Source: Phycisphaerales bacterium UBA1926
GTDB taxonomy: Bacteria > Planctomycetota > Phycisphaerae > Phycisphaerales > UBA1924
Assembly (NCBI GenBank): GCA_002337215.1
Contig: DDFO01000046.1
Coordinates: forward strand, 49,946 to 64,334
Reading direction: 5' to 3'
DNA length: 14,389 nt
Shown: positions 7,197 to 13,975 of the stretch, one piece after another
Layout: each line of letters begins with the position of its first letter
Position numbering within the stretch: the first letter of the stretch is position 1
Notes under the pieces: model-generated
The model's input: only the letters and a program-made list of their open reading frames with translations
Database searches by the model: none
What the model was told of the DNA's origin: nothing
Translations under genes and position numbers: made by a program

Positions 7197-9111
7197 AGGC
7201 ATCACCCTCCGGGCGGACGGGCGAGAGCTCGATTACCCGCAGAATGTCTGCCACGTCATCCTCCGCTCCTTGGACGCCAACGACCGCCTGTCCAGCAATG
7301 TCCCGTTTGCGTGCGACGCGCTGATCGATGACTTCCTCGATCGTATTCGCGTGGTAGAGTCGATGGACAGTTACCGGCTTATCCTGTCCCCTGCGATAGG
7401 CGCGCGCAGTAGCTTGATCCTCTACAGCGGGATTCCACTCAAGGTTATAATGGATCACATGGCTGGCAGCGGTGATATTCAACCCAACTCCAGCGGCTTT
7501 TGGGTTGAGGATGAGAATTGCGCCTGCAGGGGTGTTTTCAAATGCGTCGATGGCTGGCTGACGGTCGGAAATGGAAGTGCGTCCGTCGATCATGGAACAG
7601 GGAACATGGAATCTACGCGGCAGGTTGGCAGCAAGGATGTCCGCCATTTTGGTGAATGACGTGAAGATGAGACACTTGTCGCCTTGGTCGATGACCTCCT
7701 CAAGAATCTCAACGAGTCGGGCGTACTTCGTGCTATGTGGGAGTGGATCACCACACCCATCGTTGATAAGGAACGGATGCGTGCAGTAGAGGCGGAGCTT
7801 GATAATGGCGACGAGGTTCGCCGCAGCGCCGTATTCCGCTGCGATCTGCTGGCGGATCGCGTCGTACTCCACCGCGTTCAGTTCGGCGAGCTCGATGGGC
7901 TGAGGAATGTCGATGCGAGGCGGTAAGTCGGTCGCCACGGTTGCGACACGGCGACGAAGCATGAGTGGTGAAACAACCGGTTCGAGACGAGCTGCATCGG
8001 CCATGCTGTCGGTGTACGCAGACTCGAAATCAGCCAGCGTGCCCAAAAAACCCGGCGCCGCAAAGTCCATGATCGACCACAAATCCCGCAACCGGTTCTC
8101 AACCGGTGTGCCGGTCATGGCAATTGCAATGCGGCGCGGGATCTCCTTGACGGCGATGCTCCTCTGGGCATCAGGGGTCTTGATCGCCTGAGCCTCGTCT
8201 AGGACGACAGCATTCCAAGGGATCATTTTCAGAAGTGGCAGGTCGCGGCTTGCCGTGTCGTAGGTGGTGAGGACTACATCGTACGGGCGAAGATTGGATG
8301 GAAAGCCAGTTCGTCCCTGTCCACGGTGGATCAAAACTCGCAGTGCGGGAGTGAATCTGTTCAATTCTCGACGCCAGTTTTCTAACAGCGTCGCTGGGCA
8401 AATGACCAGGGAGGGCGTGCGATCGGCCTCTGTTTCCTCGGAGAGAATCGCAATGACCTGGACGGTCTTGCCGAGACCCATCTCATCAGCGAGGAAACAG
8501 CCCAGCCCTTCAGCAGCGATGCGTTTGAGCCAGCGCACGCCATCGGCCTGATACGGGTACAACGTGGCAGTGAAACCAGACGGGAGGAGCAGCTCAGCAC
8601 TAGGCCCCGCCGGCGTCGGAGCCTGTGGCTCAGAGAAGCGCAAGAGGGTGCTGGGCAGGGATCTGAGCGTGGCGTACTCTCGAAGCGTGATCTGGCCCGT
8701 CGAATCAACGCCGGCGGCGTTGAGCACTTCACCAGCCTCTCGAAGTGAGTCCGGAATCAACGGAAACCAGCTGTTTCCGATCAGAATTTGGTCGTCGGTA
8801 AGATCCGGCGGCACCTCGGCCAGAGTTACGCCGTCAGAGAGAAGCTCAAGTCGGCAGACGGCAGGTGTGGTGAGGTCGGCTGAGGGCGGTAGTACGCGAA
8901 CGATCACATCGGGAGGGAATCTGTTGAACTCGATCGTTGGAATCGACTCGGACGGGCAGCGAGGAACGGTCTGCCCGCGAATCTCGTGGCGAGACTTGAA
9001 CTCTGCTCCGACAACTTCAGAGGCACTCGGCGCAATCGATGTTCCGTCGGGAAGGCGCACGCGGATGACATCTCCTTCGCGAAACCAATCGGCATGTGAA
9101 TTGATGGTCAT
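7186..9111 (-). CDS. SNF2-family helicase/DNA translocase
   Basis: This is a 641-aa protein from the ATG at 9111, which has GGAG 8 bases upstream; an in-frame GTG two codons earlier is too close to that site. Residues 1-175 form an N-terminal region without recognised motifs. Then comes a two-lobed SNF2 (superfamily 2) ATPase: YPYQADGVRWL (Q motif, about 185-195), ADEMGLGKT (motif I, 208-216), DEAQ (motif II, 305-308), MTGTPVENRL (motif III), LIFTSF (about 481), AAGVGLNIT (motif V, about 539-547), and DQATARAYRRGQ (motif VI, about 565-576). SNF2 enzymes move along double-stranded DNA using ATP and generally do not unwind it. With 19 bases to the upstream vsr gene and overlap with the EcoRII-N gene, it probably acts as the motor of the ATP-dependent restriction branch. 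Confidence 0.95.
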   Translation of the reverse strand: MTINSHADWFREGDVIRVRLPDGTSIAPSASEVVGAEFKSRHEIRGQTVPRCPSESIPTIEFNRFPPDVIVRVLPPSADLTTPAVCRLELLSDGVTLAEVPPDLTDDQILIGNSWFPLIPDSLREAGEVLNAAGVDSTGQITLREYATLRSLPSTLLRFSEPQAPTPAGPSAELLLPSGFTATLYPYQADGVRWLKRIAAEGLGCFLADEMGLGKTVQVIAILSEETEADRTPSLVICPATLLENWRRELNRFTPALRVLIHRGQGRTGFPSNLRPYDVVLTTYDTASRDLPLLKMIPWNAVVLDEAQAIKTPDAQRSIAVKEIPRRIAIAMTGTPVENRLRDLWSIMDFAAPGFLGTLADFESAYTDSMADAARLEPVVSPLMLRRRVATVATDLPPRIDIPQPIELAELNAVEYDAIRQQIAAEYGAAANLVAIIKLRLYCTHPFLINDGCGDPLPHSTKYARLVEILEEVIDQGDKCLIFTSFTKMADILAANLPRRFHVPCSMIDGRTSISDRQPAIDAFENTPAGAILILNPKAAGVGLNITAASHVIHYNLEWNPAVEDQATARAYRRGQDKPVTVHRLYHANTIEEVIDQRVARKRDIAGQAVVGVQGAEDDVADILRVIELSPVRPEGDAYAR

Positions 9112-9136
9112 CCTCACAACTCCGCATTGGAAAATC

Positions 9137-9550
9137 TCAGACTGGTCCTAGAAACCGAAGCAGTCGGCCCGCGAGGGTGATTGGATCCCGTGTTTGACAC
9201 TCCCAGATTACAAGCACATCCCATCCTATCTGGCGCAGCTCCGTCTGTACTCTTCTGTCCCGTTGACGATTTCCGTCGAGCTTCTCGGCCCAGAATTCCT
9301 TACGTGTGGCCGGGCGGGTAGCGTATCGACAGTGCGGGTGCTGATGCCAAAAACAGCCATGCACAAACACGATCATCTCCCTGGCGGGGAACACTAGGTC
9401 CGGCTTACCAGGGAGGTCGCGACGGTGTAAGCGGAATCGATAGCCGAGACGATGGGCAGTAGACCGAACGACAAGCTCCGGCTTGGTATCTTTACCCTTA
9501 ATCGCTGACATGCAGCGTCTTCGCTGGTCTGTAGTGAGCACATCAGTCAT
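9137..9550 (-). CDS. vsr: Vsr very short patch mismatch repair endonuclease
   Basis: This is a full-length 137-aa Vsr protein. It nicks next to the T of T:G mismatches that arise when 5-methylcytosine deaminates in sites of the partner methylase, starting repair that restores C. Features seen: the N-terminal RRRCMSAIKGKDTKPE segment, LPGKPDLVFP with the catalytic Asp at residue 51, VHGCFWHQHPHC supplying histidine and cysteine zinc ligands (C66, H71 or H73, C74), and WECQ (C118). The ATG overlaps the stop of the EcoRII gene in an ATGA arrangement, so translation is coupled. No strong ribosome-binding site of its own is seen. Its place directly behind a methylase and an EcoRII nuclease fits guarding of CCWGG-type sites. 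Confidence 0.96.
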   Translation of the reverse strand: MTDVLTTDQRRRCMSAIKGKDTKPELVVRSTAHRLGYRFRLHRRDLPGKPDLVFPAREMIVFVHGCFWHQHPHCRYATRPATRKEFWAEKLDGNRQRDRRVQTELRQIGWDVLVIWECQTRDPITLAGRLLRFLGPV

Positions 9551-10710
9551 GCCGCTGTAACCCGCTTCACTTCGTCAATGAAAGCGTCGATCGTGCGGAG
9601 ATCCATCGCGCTGCCAACCGGATAGTCACGGTGTAGCGTTTGCGGCACCACGAGCGAGACACCCGAATCGGCCATCTCATCGAGCTGCGCTTTGGATATC
9701 CCCCGCTGCATAGTGATGAGGTGCTTCCGCTGTACTCTCGTGCCCTCGTTGAGCACCTGACGCCACCTGTCCTTGCATGTGGTCTTGAGGCCGACAACAA
9801 AGAGACGATCAATCGGATAGCTCTGATCGTGGTAAGCCTGTGCGTTCGGAATCACCAGGTCCGGACGACCGTCGATGTCGGGCCGAACCTCGAATGGCAC
9901 GCCGGCGTCACCGAGGATGAACTCCATGTGGTTCTCAAACGATCGACCGGCTCGCGACTTGCGACGGTTCATGATCGACGCGGCGGTCTTGAGGAAATCG
10001 TCCACGCTCTGGAAAAGCCTCTGAATATCCGGCTCGCACAAGCGACGTTCCACGAGTCGGAAGAGTGCGTACTCGGCCTCCACAGCACGGATCAGCTTTG
10101 TGTCGGATGGTCCGTCCGCAAAGTCCGCAATACAATTGAGCAGTGCATCCCGTGCCGCGACAGAGAAGGCTTGCCCGGTCGGAAATTCCTCTACGCCAGC
10201 GGCAAACGTTCTGAAGTGACGGTCGATGCAGTCGTTCTCGTCCTCGATGTGCGATCGGCCGAACTCGTAAACGCCCCAGGCATCGATGACCTCAACACCG
10301 AGAGATGCCTGGATTTCATCGATGTCTTCCTCAAGGTCGAGCACATATGCACGAAACTCGGTGAGGGTGACCGGGATCAAAACGAGCAGATTGCCGACAG
10401 CGTCAGCGTTGAGAAACGGGAACTCCTTTCCGAACCGGGTAAGCCTGTACTCGCTCTTCGCCTTGCCGTACCAAGTAACGACAGATTCGGTCTTGCGCCC
10501 GTCCTGCCAGACAATCTCAATCTCATGCTTCCGATTCTCGCCTTTCTCTGGCGGATGCGTCGTGAACATCTCCCAAGCACCTGTCGGCAGATAAAAGCCG
10601 CTTTGATGCGCACCTGTCGCGCCGGCATCGTTTGGAGAGATGAACTTGAGCAGAGCCTTGCCCACTCGGAGTGCGTCGGATACAGCTCGCTCGCAATATG
10701 GACTCGACAT
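9547..10710 (-). CDS. EcoRII-type restriction endonuclease (Type IIE)
   Basis: This is a 387-aa protein, close to the roughly 400 residues usual for EcoRII. Residues 20-115 are the EcoRII-N effector domain (FISPNDAGATGAHQSGFYLP, SEYRLTR). After a helical linker, residues 245-365 are the EcoRII-C catalytic domain: SRAGRSFENH, GRPDLVIPN (P283, D284), AYHDQSY (Y293), GLKTTCKDRWRQVLNEG (K309, E322), HLITMQRGIS and LVVPQTLHRDYP. The D284, Y293, K309, E322 spacing matches the catalytic residues I recall for EcoRII. EcoRII cuts before the first C of CCWGG and needs a second site bound by the N domain for activation. The start ATG follows TAGGAG, in which the methylase stop codon doubles as part of the ribosome-binding site. 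Exact specificity here is predicted, not shown. Confidence 0.95.
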   Translation of the reverse strand: MSSPYCERAVSDALRVGKALLKFISPNDAGATGAHQSGFYLPTGAWEMFTTHPPEKGENRKHEIEIVWQDGRKTESVVTWYGKAKSEYRLTRFGKEFPFLNADAVGNLLVLIPVTLTEFRAYVLDLEEDIDEIQASLGVEVIDAWGVYEFGRSHIEDENDCIDRHFRTFAAGVEEFPTGQAFSVAARDALLNCIADFADGPSDTKLIRAVEAEYALFRLVERRLCEPDIQRLFQSVDDFLKTAASIMNRRKSRAGRSFENHMEFILGDAGVPFEVRPDIDGRPDLVIPNAQAYHDQSYPIDRLFVVGLKTTCKDRWRQVLNEGTRVQRKHLITMQRGISKAQLDEMADSGVSLVVPQTLHRDYPVGSAMDLRTIDAFIDEVKRVTAA

Positions 10711-10719
10711 GCCCGGCTC

Positions 10720-11931
10720 CTATCTTGCAGCCCGTTGTCGCGAGCTCGTTTTCAGAAGGCAACCATTCGGGCGCTTTGTCAGGTGCTCGCCGATTGCGGC
10801 GACAATCTGTTGCGCGACGGCCTCGGCCACAAGTGGAACGACCGCGTTCCCGAATTGCTTGTACGCCTGAGTATCAGACACAACGATCGGCAACTCATCC
10901 GGGAAGCCCATGAGGCGACGCGCTTCAGCAGGGGACAATCTACGCGGGTTTTGCTCTTTGCCTTGAGGGATCAGGACTTCTGATCCGTCCTTGTAGTAGC
11001 GTGCGCTAAGCGTTCGGCTCACACCATCAAGATTCGTCATGCCAAATCCGAAACCGTTTCCCTTCGCCTTGTGCTTGGCTGCGTATTCCTGGAGGTAGTT
11101 CCAGAGGTGGTCAGTCAGCGTGTAGCGATCGGGTGTGTCGTCATCGAGTATGTCACGGAACTGCGGGGCAGGCCCAGGTGGTGGTGAAGGAAACTCGAAT
11201 GGCGGACCGATGTCACCAAAGACCTTCTTGTCGAATCCGACGATGAAGACCCTCTCTCGATGCTGCGGGACCCAGCCCGCCGCATCGATGACGCGATCGT
11301 GAATTGTGTACCCCAAGTCCTCAAGCGTGGATTTGATGACGTGCCAAGTCTGCCCCTTGTCGTGGGAACGCAGGTTCTTCACGTTCTCAAGCAGGATCAC
11401 CGGCGGCCGCTTGATCTCAATGATTGTTGCAAGGTGAAAAAAGAGCGTGCCCTGCGTCACGTCCTTGAATCCGTGAGCCCTGCCGAGGCTCTTCTTCTTG
11501 GAAACACCAGCGATCGAAAATGGCTGGCAGGGAAAGCCTGCCGCGAGGATGTCATGATCCGGAATGTCAGCTGGCTTCACCTGGCGGATGTCACCGTCCG
11601 GCACTTCTCCGAACCACGCCTTATAGGTTTTTTGCGCGTACTTATCCCATTCGCTGCTGTAGGTGCAGCGTCCGCCGACTCGTTCCAGTCCCAGCCGAAG
11701 GCCACCGATTCCCGCAAAAAGATCGATGAACGTAAACGGCATCCCGGACGCAGAGGGCTGGGCCGACGGTGTCTCGATGTCCGCGAACAATGGGAGGTCA
11801 TCCTCGTTCTTCCACGCACCTGCGAGTATCGAGAGCACGAACTCTTTCTTGCTGGTACGCAGCCCGTGACTCTGCTCACCGATCCACTCGTGCAGTTCGT
11901 CGGGAATATCTCGGATGAGTAGCTGTGGCAT
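10720..11931 (-). CDS. dcm: DNA (cytosine-5) methyltransferase with N-terminal ribbon-helix-helix-like domain
   Basis: This is a 403-aa protein from the ATG at 11931, preceded by AGAGG 5 bases upstream; a GTG two codons earlier overlaps that site. Residues 1-40 (MPQLLIRDIPDELHEWI, then LRTSKKEFVLSIL) look like a FitA/Arc-type ribbon-helix-helix DNA-binding unit. After a linker, the C5-methylase motifs follow in order: FIDLFAGIGG (I, 68-77), GFPCQPFS (IV, catalytic C135), LLENV (VI), PQHRERVFIVG (VIII), a target-recognition region, LSPAEARRLMGFP (IX) and QFGNAVVP (X). It methylates a cytosine to protect host sites from the partner nuclease. The EcoRII and Vsr neighbours predict CCWGG. It is the first gene of the seven-gene minus-strand operon. 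The RHH part could let it repress its own operon through the repeats at 11950-11967. Confidence 0.95.
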   Translation of the reverse strand: MPQLLIRDIPDELHEWIGEQSHGLRTSKKEFVLSILAGAWKNEDDLPLFADIETPSAQPSASGMPFTFIDLFAGIGGLRLGLERVGGRCTYSSEWDKYAQKTYKAWFGEVPDGDIRQVKPADIPDHDILAAGFPCQPFSIAGVSKKKSLGRAHGFKDVTQGTLFFHLATIIEIKRPPVILLENVKNLRSHDKGQTWHVIKSTLEDLGYTIHDRVIDAAGWVPQHRERVFIVGFDKKVFGDIGPPFEFPSPPPGPAPQFRDILDDDTPDRYTLTDHLWNYLQEYAAKHKAKGNGFGFGMTNLDGVSRTLSARYYKDGSEVLIPQGKEQNPRRLSPAEARRLMGFPDELPIVVSDTQAYKQFGNAVVPLVAEAVAQQIVAAIGEHLTKRPNGCLLKTSSRQRAAR

Positions 11932-11936
11932 TTGCA

Positions 11937-11941
11937 CCTCT
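11937..11941 (-). promoter_or_regulatory. Ribosome-binding site deciding the methyltransferase start
   Basis: AGAGG on the minus strand lies 5 bases before the ATG at 11931. It overlaps the alternative GTG start (11935-11937), which makes that start unlikely. Confidence 0.6.
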
Positions 11942-11949
11942 GGGTCAGG

Positions 11950-11967
11950 TCGATATCATCGATATCA
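11950..11967. repeat. Tandem 9-bp repeat, candidate operator of the restriction operon
   Basis: TCGATATCA occurs twice with no gap, in the leader 19-36 bases before the methylase start codon. Each copy holds the palindrome GATATC, so the site is both tandem and symmetric, with centres 9 bp apart. Tandem short symmetric sites suit ribbon-helix-helix dimers, and the first gene product starts with such a domain. The role is inferred. Confidence 0.5.
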
Positions 11968-11980
11968 AGTTTACCCAGCA

Positions 11981-12009
11981 AGCATTGCCGATTTTGGCCC
12001 CCGCGTCAA
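11981..12009 (-). promoter_or_regulatory. Weak candidate sigma-70 promoter of the restriction operon
   Basis: On the minus strand TTGACG (12004-12009) is followed after 17 bases by AATGCT (11981-11986), a poor -10 match at the usual spacing. An A-tract (12035-12040 on this strand) further upstream could act as an UP element. Transcription would start near 11975, placing the tandem repeat in the early leader. Confidence 0.3.
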
Positions 12010-12100
12010 GGTGAGGACGTCGTTAGGGTATCAATTTTTTGCTTCCGGAGGCCTAGGACCCGTCTCTCGGGTCGGATTTGGCCATTGCCCTCCAAATGAT

Positions 12101-12126
12101 CGCCCCGGCAGTTTCCCGCCGGGGCG
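12101..12126 (-). terminator. Strong hairpin just downstream of ardC, likely terminator
   Basis: A perfect 9-bp inverted repeat, CGCCCCGGC / GCCGGGGCG, has an 8-base loop and begins 9 bases past the ardC stop codon. No clear T-run follows on the minus strand. It would separate ardC transcription from the restriction operon downstream on the same strand. Confidence 0.55.
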
Positions 12127-12134
12127 TCTGTACG

Positions 12135-12959
12135 TCAAACGGCTGACACCTGCTCCTCAGAGCCTTGGACAGCCTTGATGATGTCTGCTGCGACGTGCTG
12201 GATTCGATCCAGAGATTCGGCGAGCGTCTCGGCCTTGCCGTCGTAGAGCTGAATGTAATCGCTCGCGGCTGAGCCTGTCTCTAGCCCGATGGCGTGGCAG
12301 ACGACAAAGGCGACGGCTTCTGCCTCGGTCTCCCGCACGGTCCTGCTGGCGGGTCGCTGGTCGCCACGATGCAGCAGCTCGTGCGCGAGTTCATGGACGG
12401 TGACCGAGAACTCGTTTGCCGGTTCTAGGCCAGCTCGGATGCTAATCCGGCCCCCGCGTGAGACGCCGTCGGCTCCGGGCGGCACGTCGTCGTAGTCGAG
12501 TGTGATACCGCGTTCCGCGACCTGCTCTTTGATTCTGTTGAGGTGTTGCTGAGGATCTCCGCTGACTCGCGATGGTTCGGGGAGCGGCTCTCCGTCGGTC
12601 TGGGCTACATCGAAGACATGCACGCCGCGGAATCGGAGGATGGGCTTGTCTCGGTCGGACTGCTCCTCGCCCTCGGGCTTGTCGTTCTTCGGGCGGATGC
12701 TCATCGGGGCGATGATCACAATCCCTTTCTCGCCCTTCTTGACGAAGCGGCCCATCTGTTTCCAGGTGCCGAACCCTGCGACGTGAGTCGCGTTGGGATT
12801 CTGCGAGAGGATGAGTAGAACGTTCCCGAAGCTGTACCGGTGGAACTTGGCGAGCATCGCGAGGTACTGCGTGATTCGCTCACTCTTTCCGTTCTTGAGC
12901 GCGTCGGTGAGATTCTGGAGTGCCTGGTCGGCGATCTTCTTTGCTTCTTCGGCTTTCAT
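12135..12959 (-). CDS. ardC: ArdC-type antirestriction protein (ssDNA-binding plus zinc metallopeptidase-like)
   Basis: This is a 274-aa protein with the two-part ArdC layout. Residues 1-125 are the N-terminal ssDNA-binding domain (DUF1738-like), with the RYSFGNVLLILSQNPNATHVAGFGTW and VKKGEKGIVIIAPM stretches. Residues 140-260 are a zincin-like metallopeptidase domain with HELAH (189-193) and a downstream ETEAEAVAFVV helix giving the third metal ligand. ArdC proteins are carried by conjugative plasmids and protect incoming DNA from host restriction, or coat the transferred strand. The start at 12959 is backed by AGGAG 7 bases upstream. It sits between a restriction operon and the plasmid origin, so one element carries both restriction and antirestriction. 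Length is slightly below the typical 290-320 aa. Confidence 0.92.
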   Translation of the reverse strand: MKAEEAKKIADQALQNLTDALKNGKSERITQYLAMLAKFHRYSFGNVLLILSQNPNATHVAGFGTWKQMGRFVKKGEKGIVIIAPMSIRPKNDKPEGEEQSDRDKPILRFRGVHVFDVAQTDGEPLPEPSRVSGDPQQHLNRIKEQVAERGITLDYDDVPPGADGVSRGGRISIRAGLEPANEFSVTVHELAHELLHRGDQRPASRTVRETEAEAVAFVVCHAIGLETGSAASDYIQLYDGKAETLAESLDRIQHVAADIIKAVQGSEEQVSAV

Positions 12960-12979
12960 GTCTTTGCTCCTTTGCGGGT

Positions 12980-13024
12980 CCCGCGACGTGCGGCCCCTTC
13001 ACAAGGAACGGGGCCACTCGCGGG
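12980..13024 (-). promoter_or_regulatory. Nested stem-loop in the ardC leader
   Basis: An outer 7-bp stem (CCCGCGA at 12980-12986 with TCGCGGG at 13018-13024) encloses an inner 6-bp stem (GGCCCC at 12992-12997 with GGGGCC at 13010-13015). It ends 8 bases before the AGGAG of ardC. It could influence ardC translation, or work as a DNA structure such as a single-strand site used in conjugation. Confidence 0.4.
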
Positions 13025-13068
13025 TGCAACGGAGCGAGCGGAGCGAAGCCGGCAGGAGGTTGGAGGGT

Positions 13069-13199
13069 CCTGCGAAGCAGGCACAAACGAATGACAGATC
13101 GAACCCGCGGCCCTCAAGGTGCGGGCGTCCCCGGCGATGGACGGGGCGGGTCTGGCGTGAGGTGTGCGAGGCCCGGAGACTGGAAGCGCCCTCTGGCGC
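13069..13199. repeat. Series of short inverted repeats (hairpin cluster)
   Basis: Four small hairpins follow one another: CCTGC-GAA-GCAGG (13069-13081), CCCGC with GCGGG (13104-13125), CGTCC with GGACG (13126-13143), and GCGCC-CTCT-GGCGC (13186-13199). Part of this is expected by chance in GC-rich DNA. The density, with the nested stem nearby, suggests a structured RNA or a structured single-strand DNA site. Confidence 0.4.
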
Positions 13200-13292
13200 G
13201 GTGACGGCGGGAGCGGAGCGCTAGAAAGCCGAGAATGCGTTGTGAGCCGACCGGACGATTCAGATACCGACGCAGTGACTCGAAAGGTGAGC

Positions 13293-13339
13293 TGTCACTT
13301 CTCGTGATGTCCACCATGTGACACTCGTTGACTTGTCAC
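13293..13339. repeat. Three TGTCAC boxes, possible regulator sites
   Basis: TGTCAC occurs at 13293-13298 and 13334-13339 on the plus strand and as GTGACA at 13318-13323. The last two face each other as an inverted repeat 22 bp long. No regulator gene is visible to bind them. Confidence 0.25.
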
Positions 13340-13861
13340 TCATCGCTCGCGGTGCCCGAGGGTGTTCTCCTGGAAGCAGAAGAAGCTGTCATGTGAGCGA
13401 GACAGGATCAAGGCCCGCTCCACCCGAAGGACTTGTCCGTGGGCCAGTCCGTATCGAGGCAGGCTGCTCACCGCGGTCTGATCTGTCCGAACAGCCCGAC
13501 GAGTGCCCCAGAGTTGGTGAACTATCCGATGCTCAACTCATCCAGAGTGTGGTCGCGGTCAACTCTCGACAGACGACTGCTGACCTCTGAAGGCGTCGAT
13601 GCGGAGATGATCGATGCGACTTGCTCAACCGGTCATTCGGCCCGAGTCCTCGTCCTGAATGCCCACGCTACGCGTGGCACCTGCCCCACCTCGATCGAAG
13701 ACCTGTGCGGTTGTCCTGTGGAGTCGCCCCTTGTCTGACAGGTAATCGGATGAGCAATACGATGCAGCTCATACACCGGTCTGCACGAGATTTCATCCAC
13801 CGAATATCGTCGAACAACAACAGGCAGAAGATCTAGGTATAGGACTCTCGGTTTTACGGGG

Positions 13862-13930
13862 GGGTGATTCAGCGCATCAACGGCGTCATACGGAGGGCGA
13901 TTCAGCGCACGCAGGGAGGGCGATTCATCG
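13862..13930 (+). repeat. Three iteron-like direct repeats beside repA
   Basis: GGGTGATTCAGCGCA (13862-13876), GGGCGATTCAGCGCA (13895-13909) and GGGCGATTCATCG (13918-13930) are near-identical direct repeats starting 33 and 23 bases apart. They lie 45-115 bases beyond the end of the repA gene. Iterons are the binding sites of RepA-type initiators; their place next to repA supports that reading. Three copies is a low number, and more may lie outside the window. Confidence 0.6.
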
Positions 13931-13937
13931 TGGATAA
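13929..13937 (-). promoter_or_regulatory. DnaA-box-like site
   Basis: TTATCCACG on the minus strand differs from the TTATCCACA consensus only at the last base. It touches the third iteron-like repeat, as often seen in iteron plasmid origins. A weaker match, TTGTACACA, lies a little further right. Confidence 0.5.
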
Positions 13938-13975
13938 GTCACTGGATTCACAAGGTTGTACACAGGCGATCCGAC

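Larger units (their letters stand above)
12960..13975. other. Gene-free region of about 1 kb: ardC leader, hairpin cluster and candidate origin
   Basis: No open frame here has both a plausible ribosome-binding site and a recognisable product; several overlapping frames exist but look like shadows. The left part (12980-13199) is dense in short hairpins. The middle (13290-13340) has three TGTCAC boxes in mixed orientation. The right part (from about 13790) has a more AT-rich patch, a run of seven G, iteron-like repeats and a DnaA-box-like site. Such a layout is typical of plasmid control and origin regions. Confidence 0.6.
13790..13975. other. Candidate plasmid replication origin (oriV)
   Basis: This stretch combines a relatively AT-richer patch (about 13788-13855), the iteron-like repeats and the DnaA-box-like site, directly next to the 3' end of repA. 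These are the parts expected of an iteron-type oriV, but the origin is placed downstream of repA rather than in the more usual upstream position. Confidence 0.45.

Noticed and set aside
8564..9151. Plus-strand frame of 195 codons opposite the SNF2 gene start
   Set aside because: Ser/Arg-rich translation of low complexity, wholly antisense to a real gene; no family seen.
9640..10983. Plus-strand open frame of 447 codons antisense to the EcoRII gene
   Set aside because: It lies opposite the EcoRII gene and the methylase 3' end, both with unmistakable motifs, and its own translation shows no domain. It is a shadow of GC-rich codon use.
4297..11931. Assignment of the operon to BREX or DISARM
   Set aside because: The marker genes of those systems (PglZ and BrxC for BREX; DrmA, DrmB and a PLD nuclease for DISARM) are absent. 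A GHKL/SNF2 restriction type with EcoRII fits better.
13318..13738. Short plus-strand frames in the gene-free region
   Set aside because: Mutually overlapping frames, no clear ribosome-binding site, no recognisable product; treated as non-coding.
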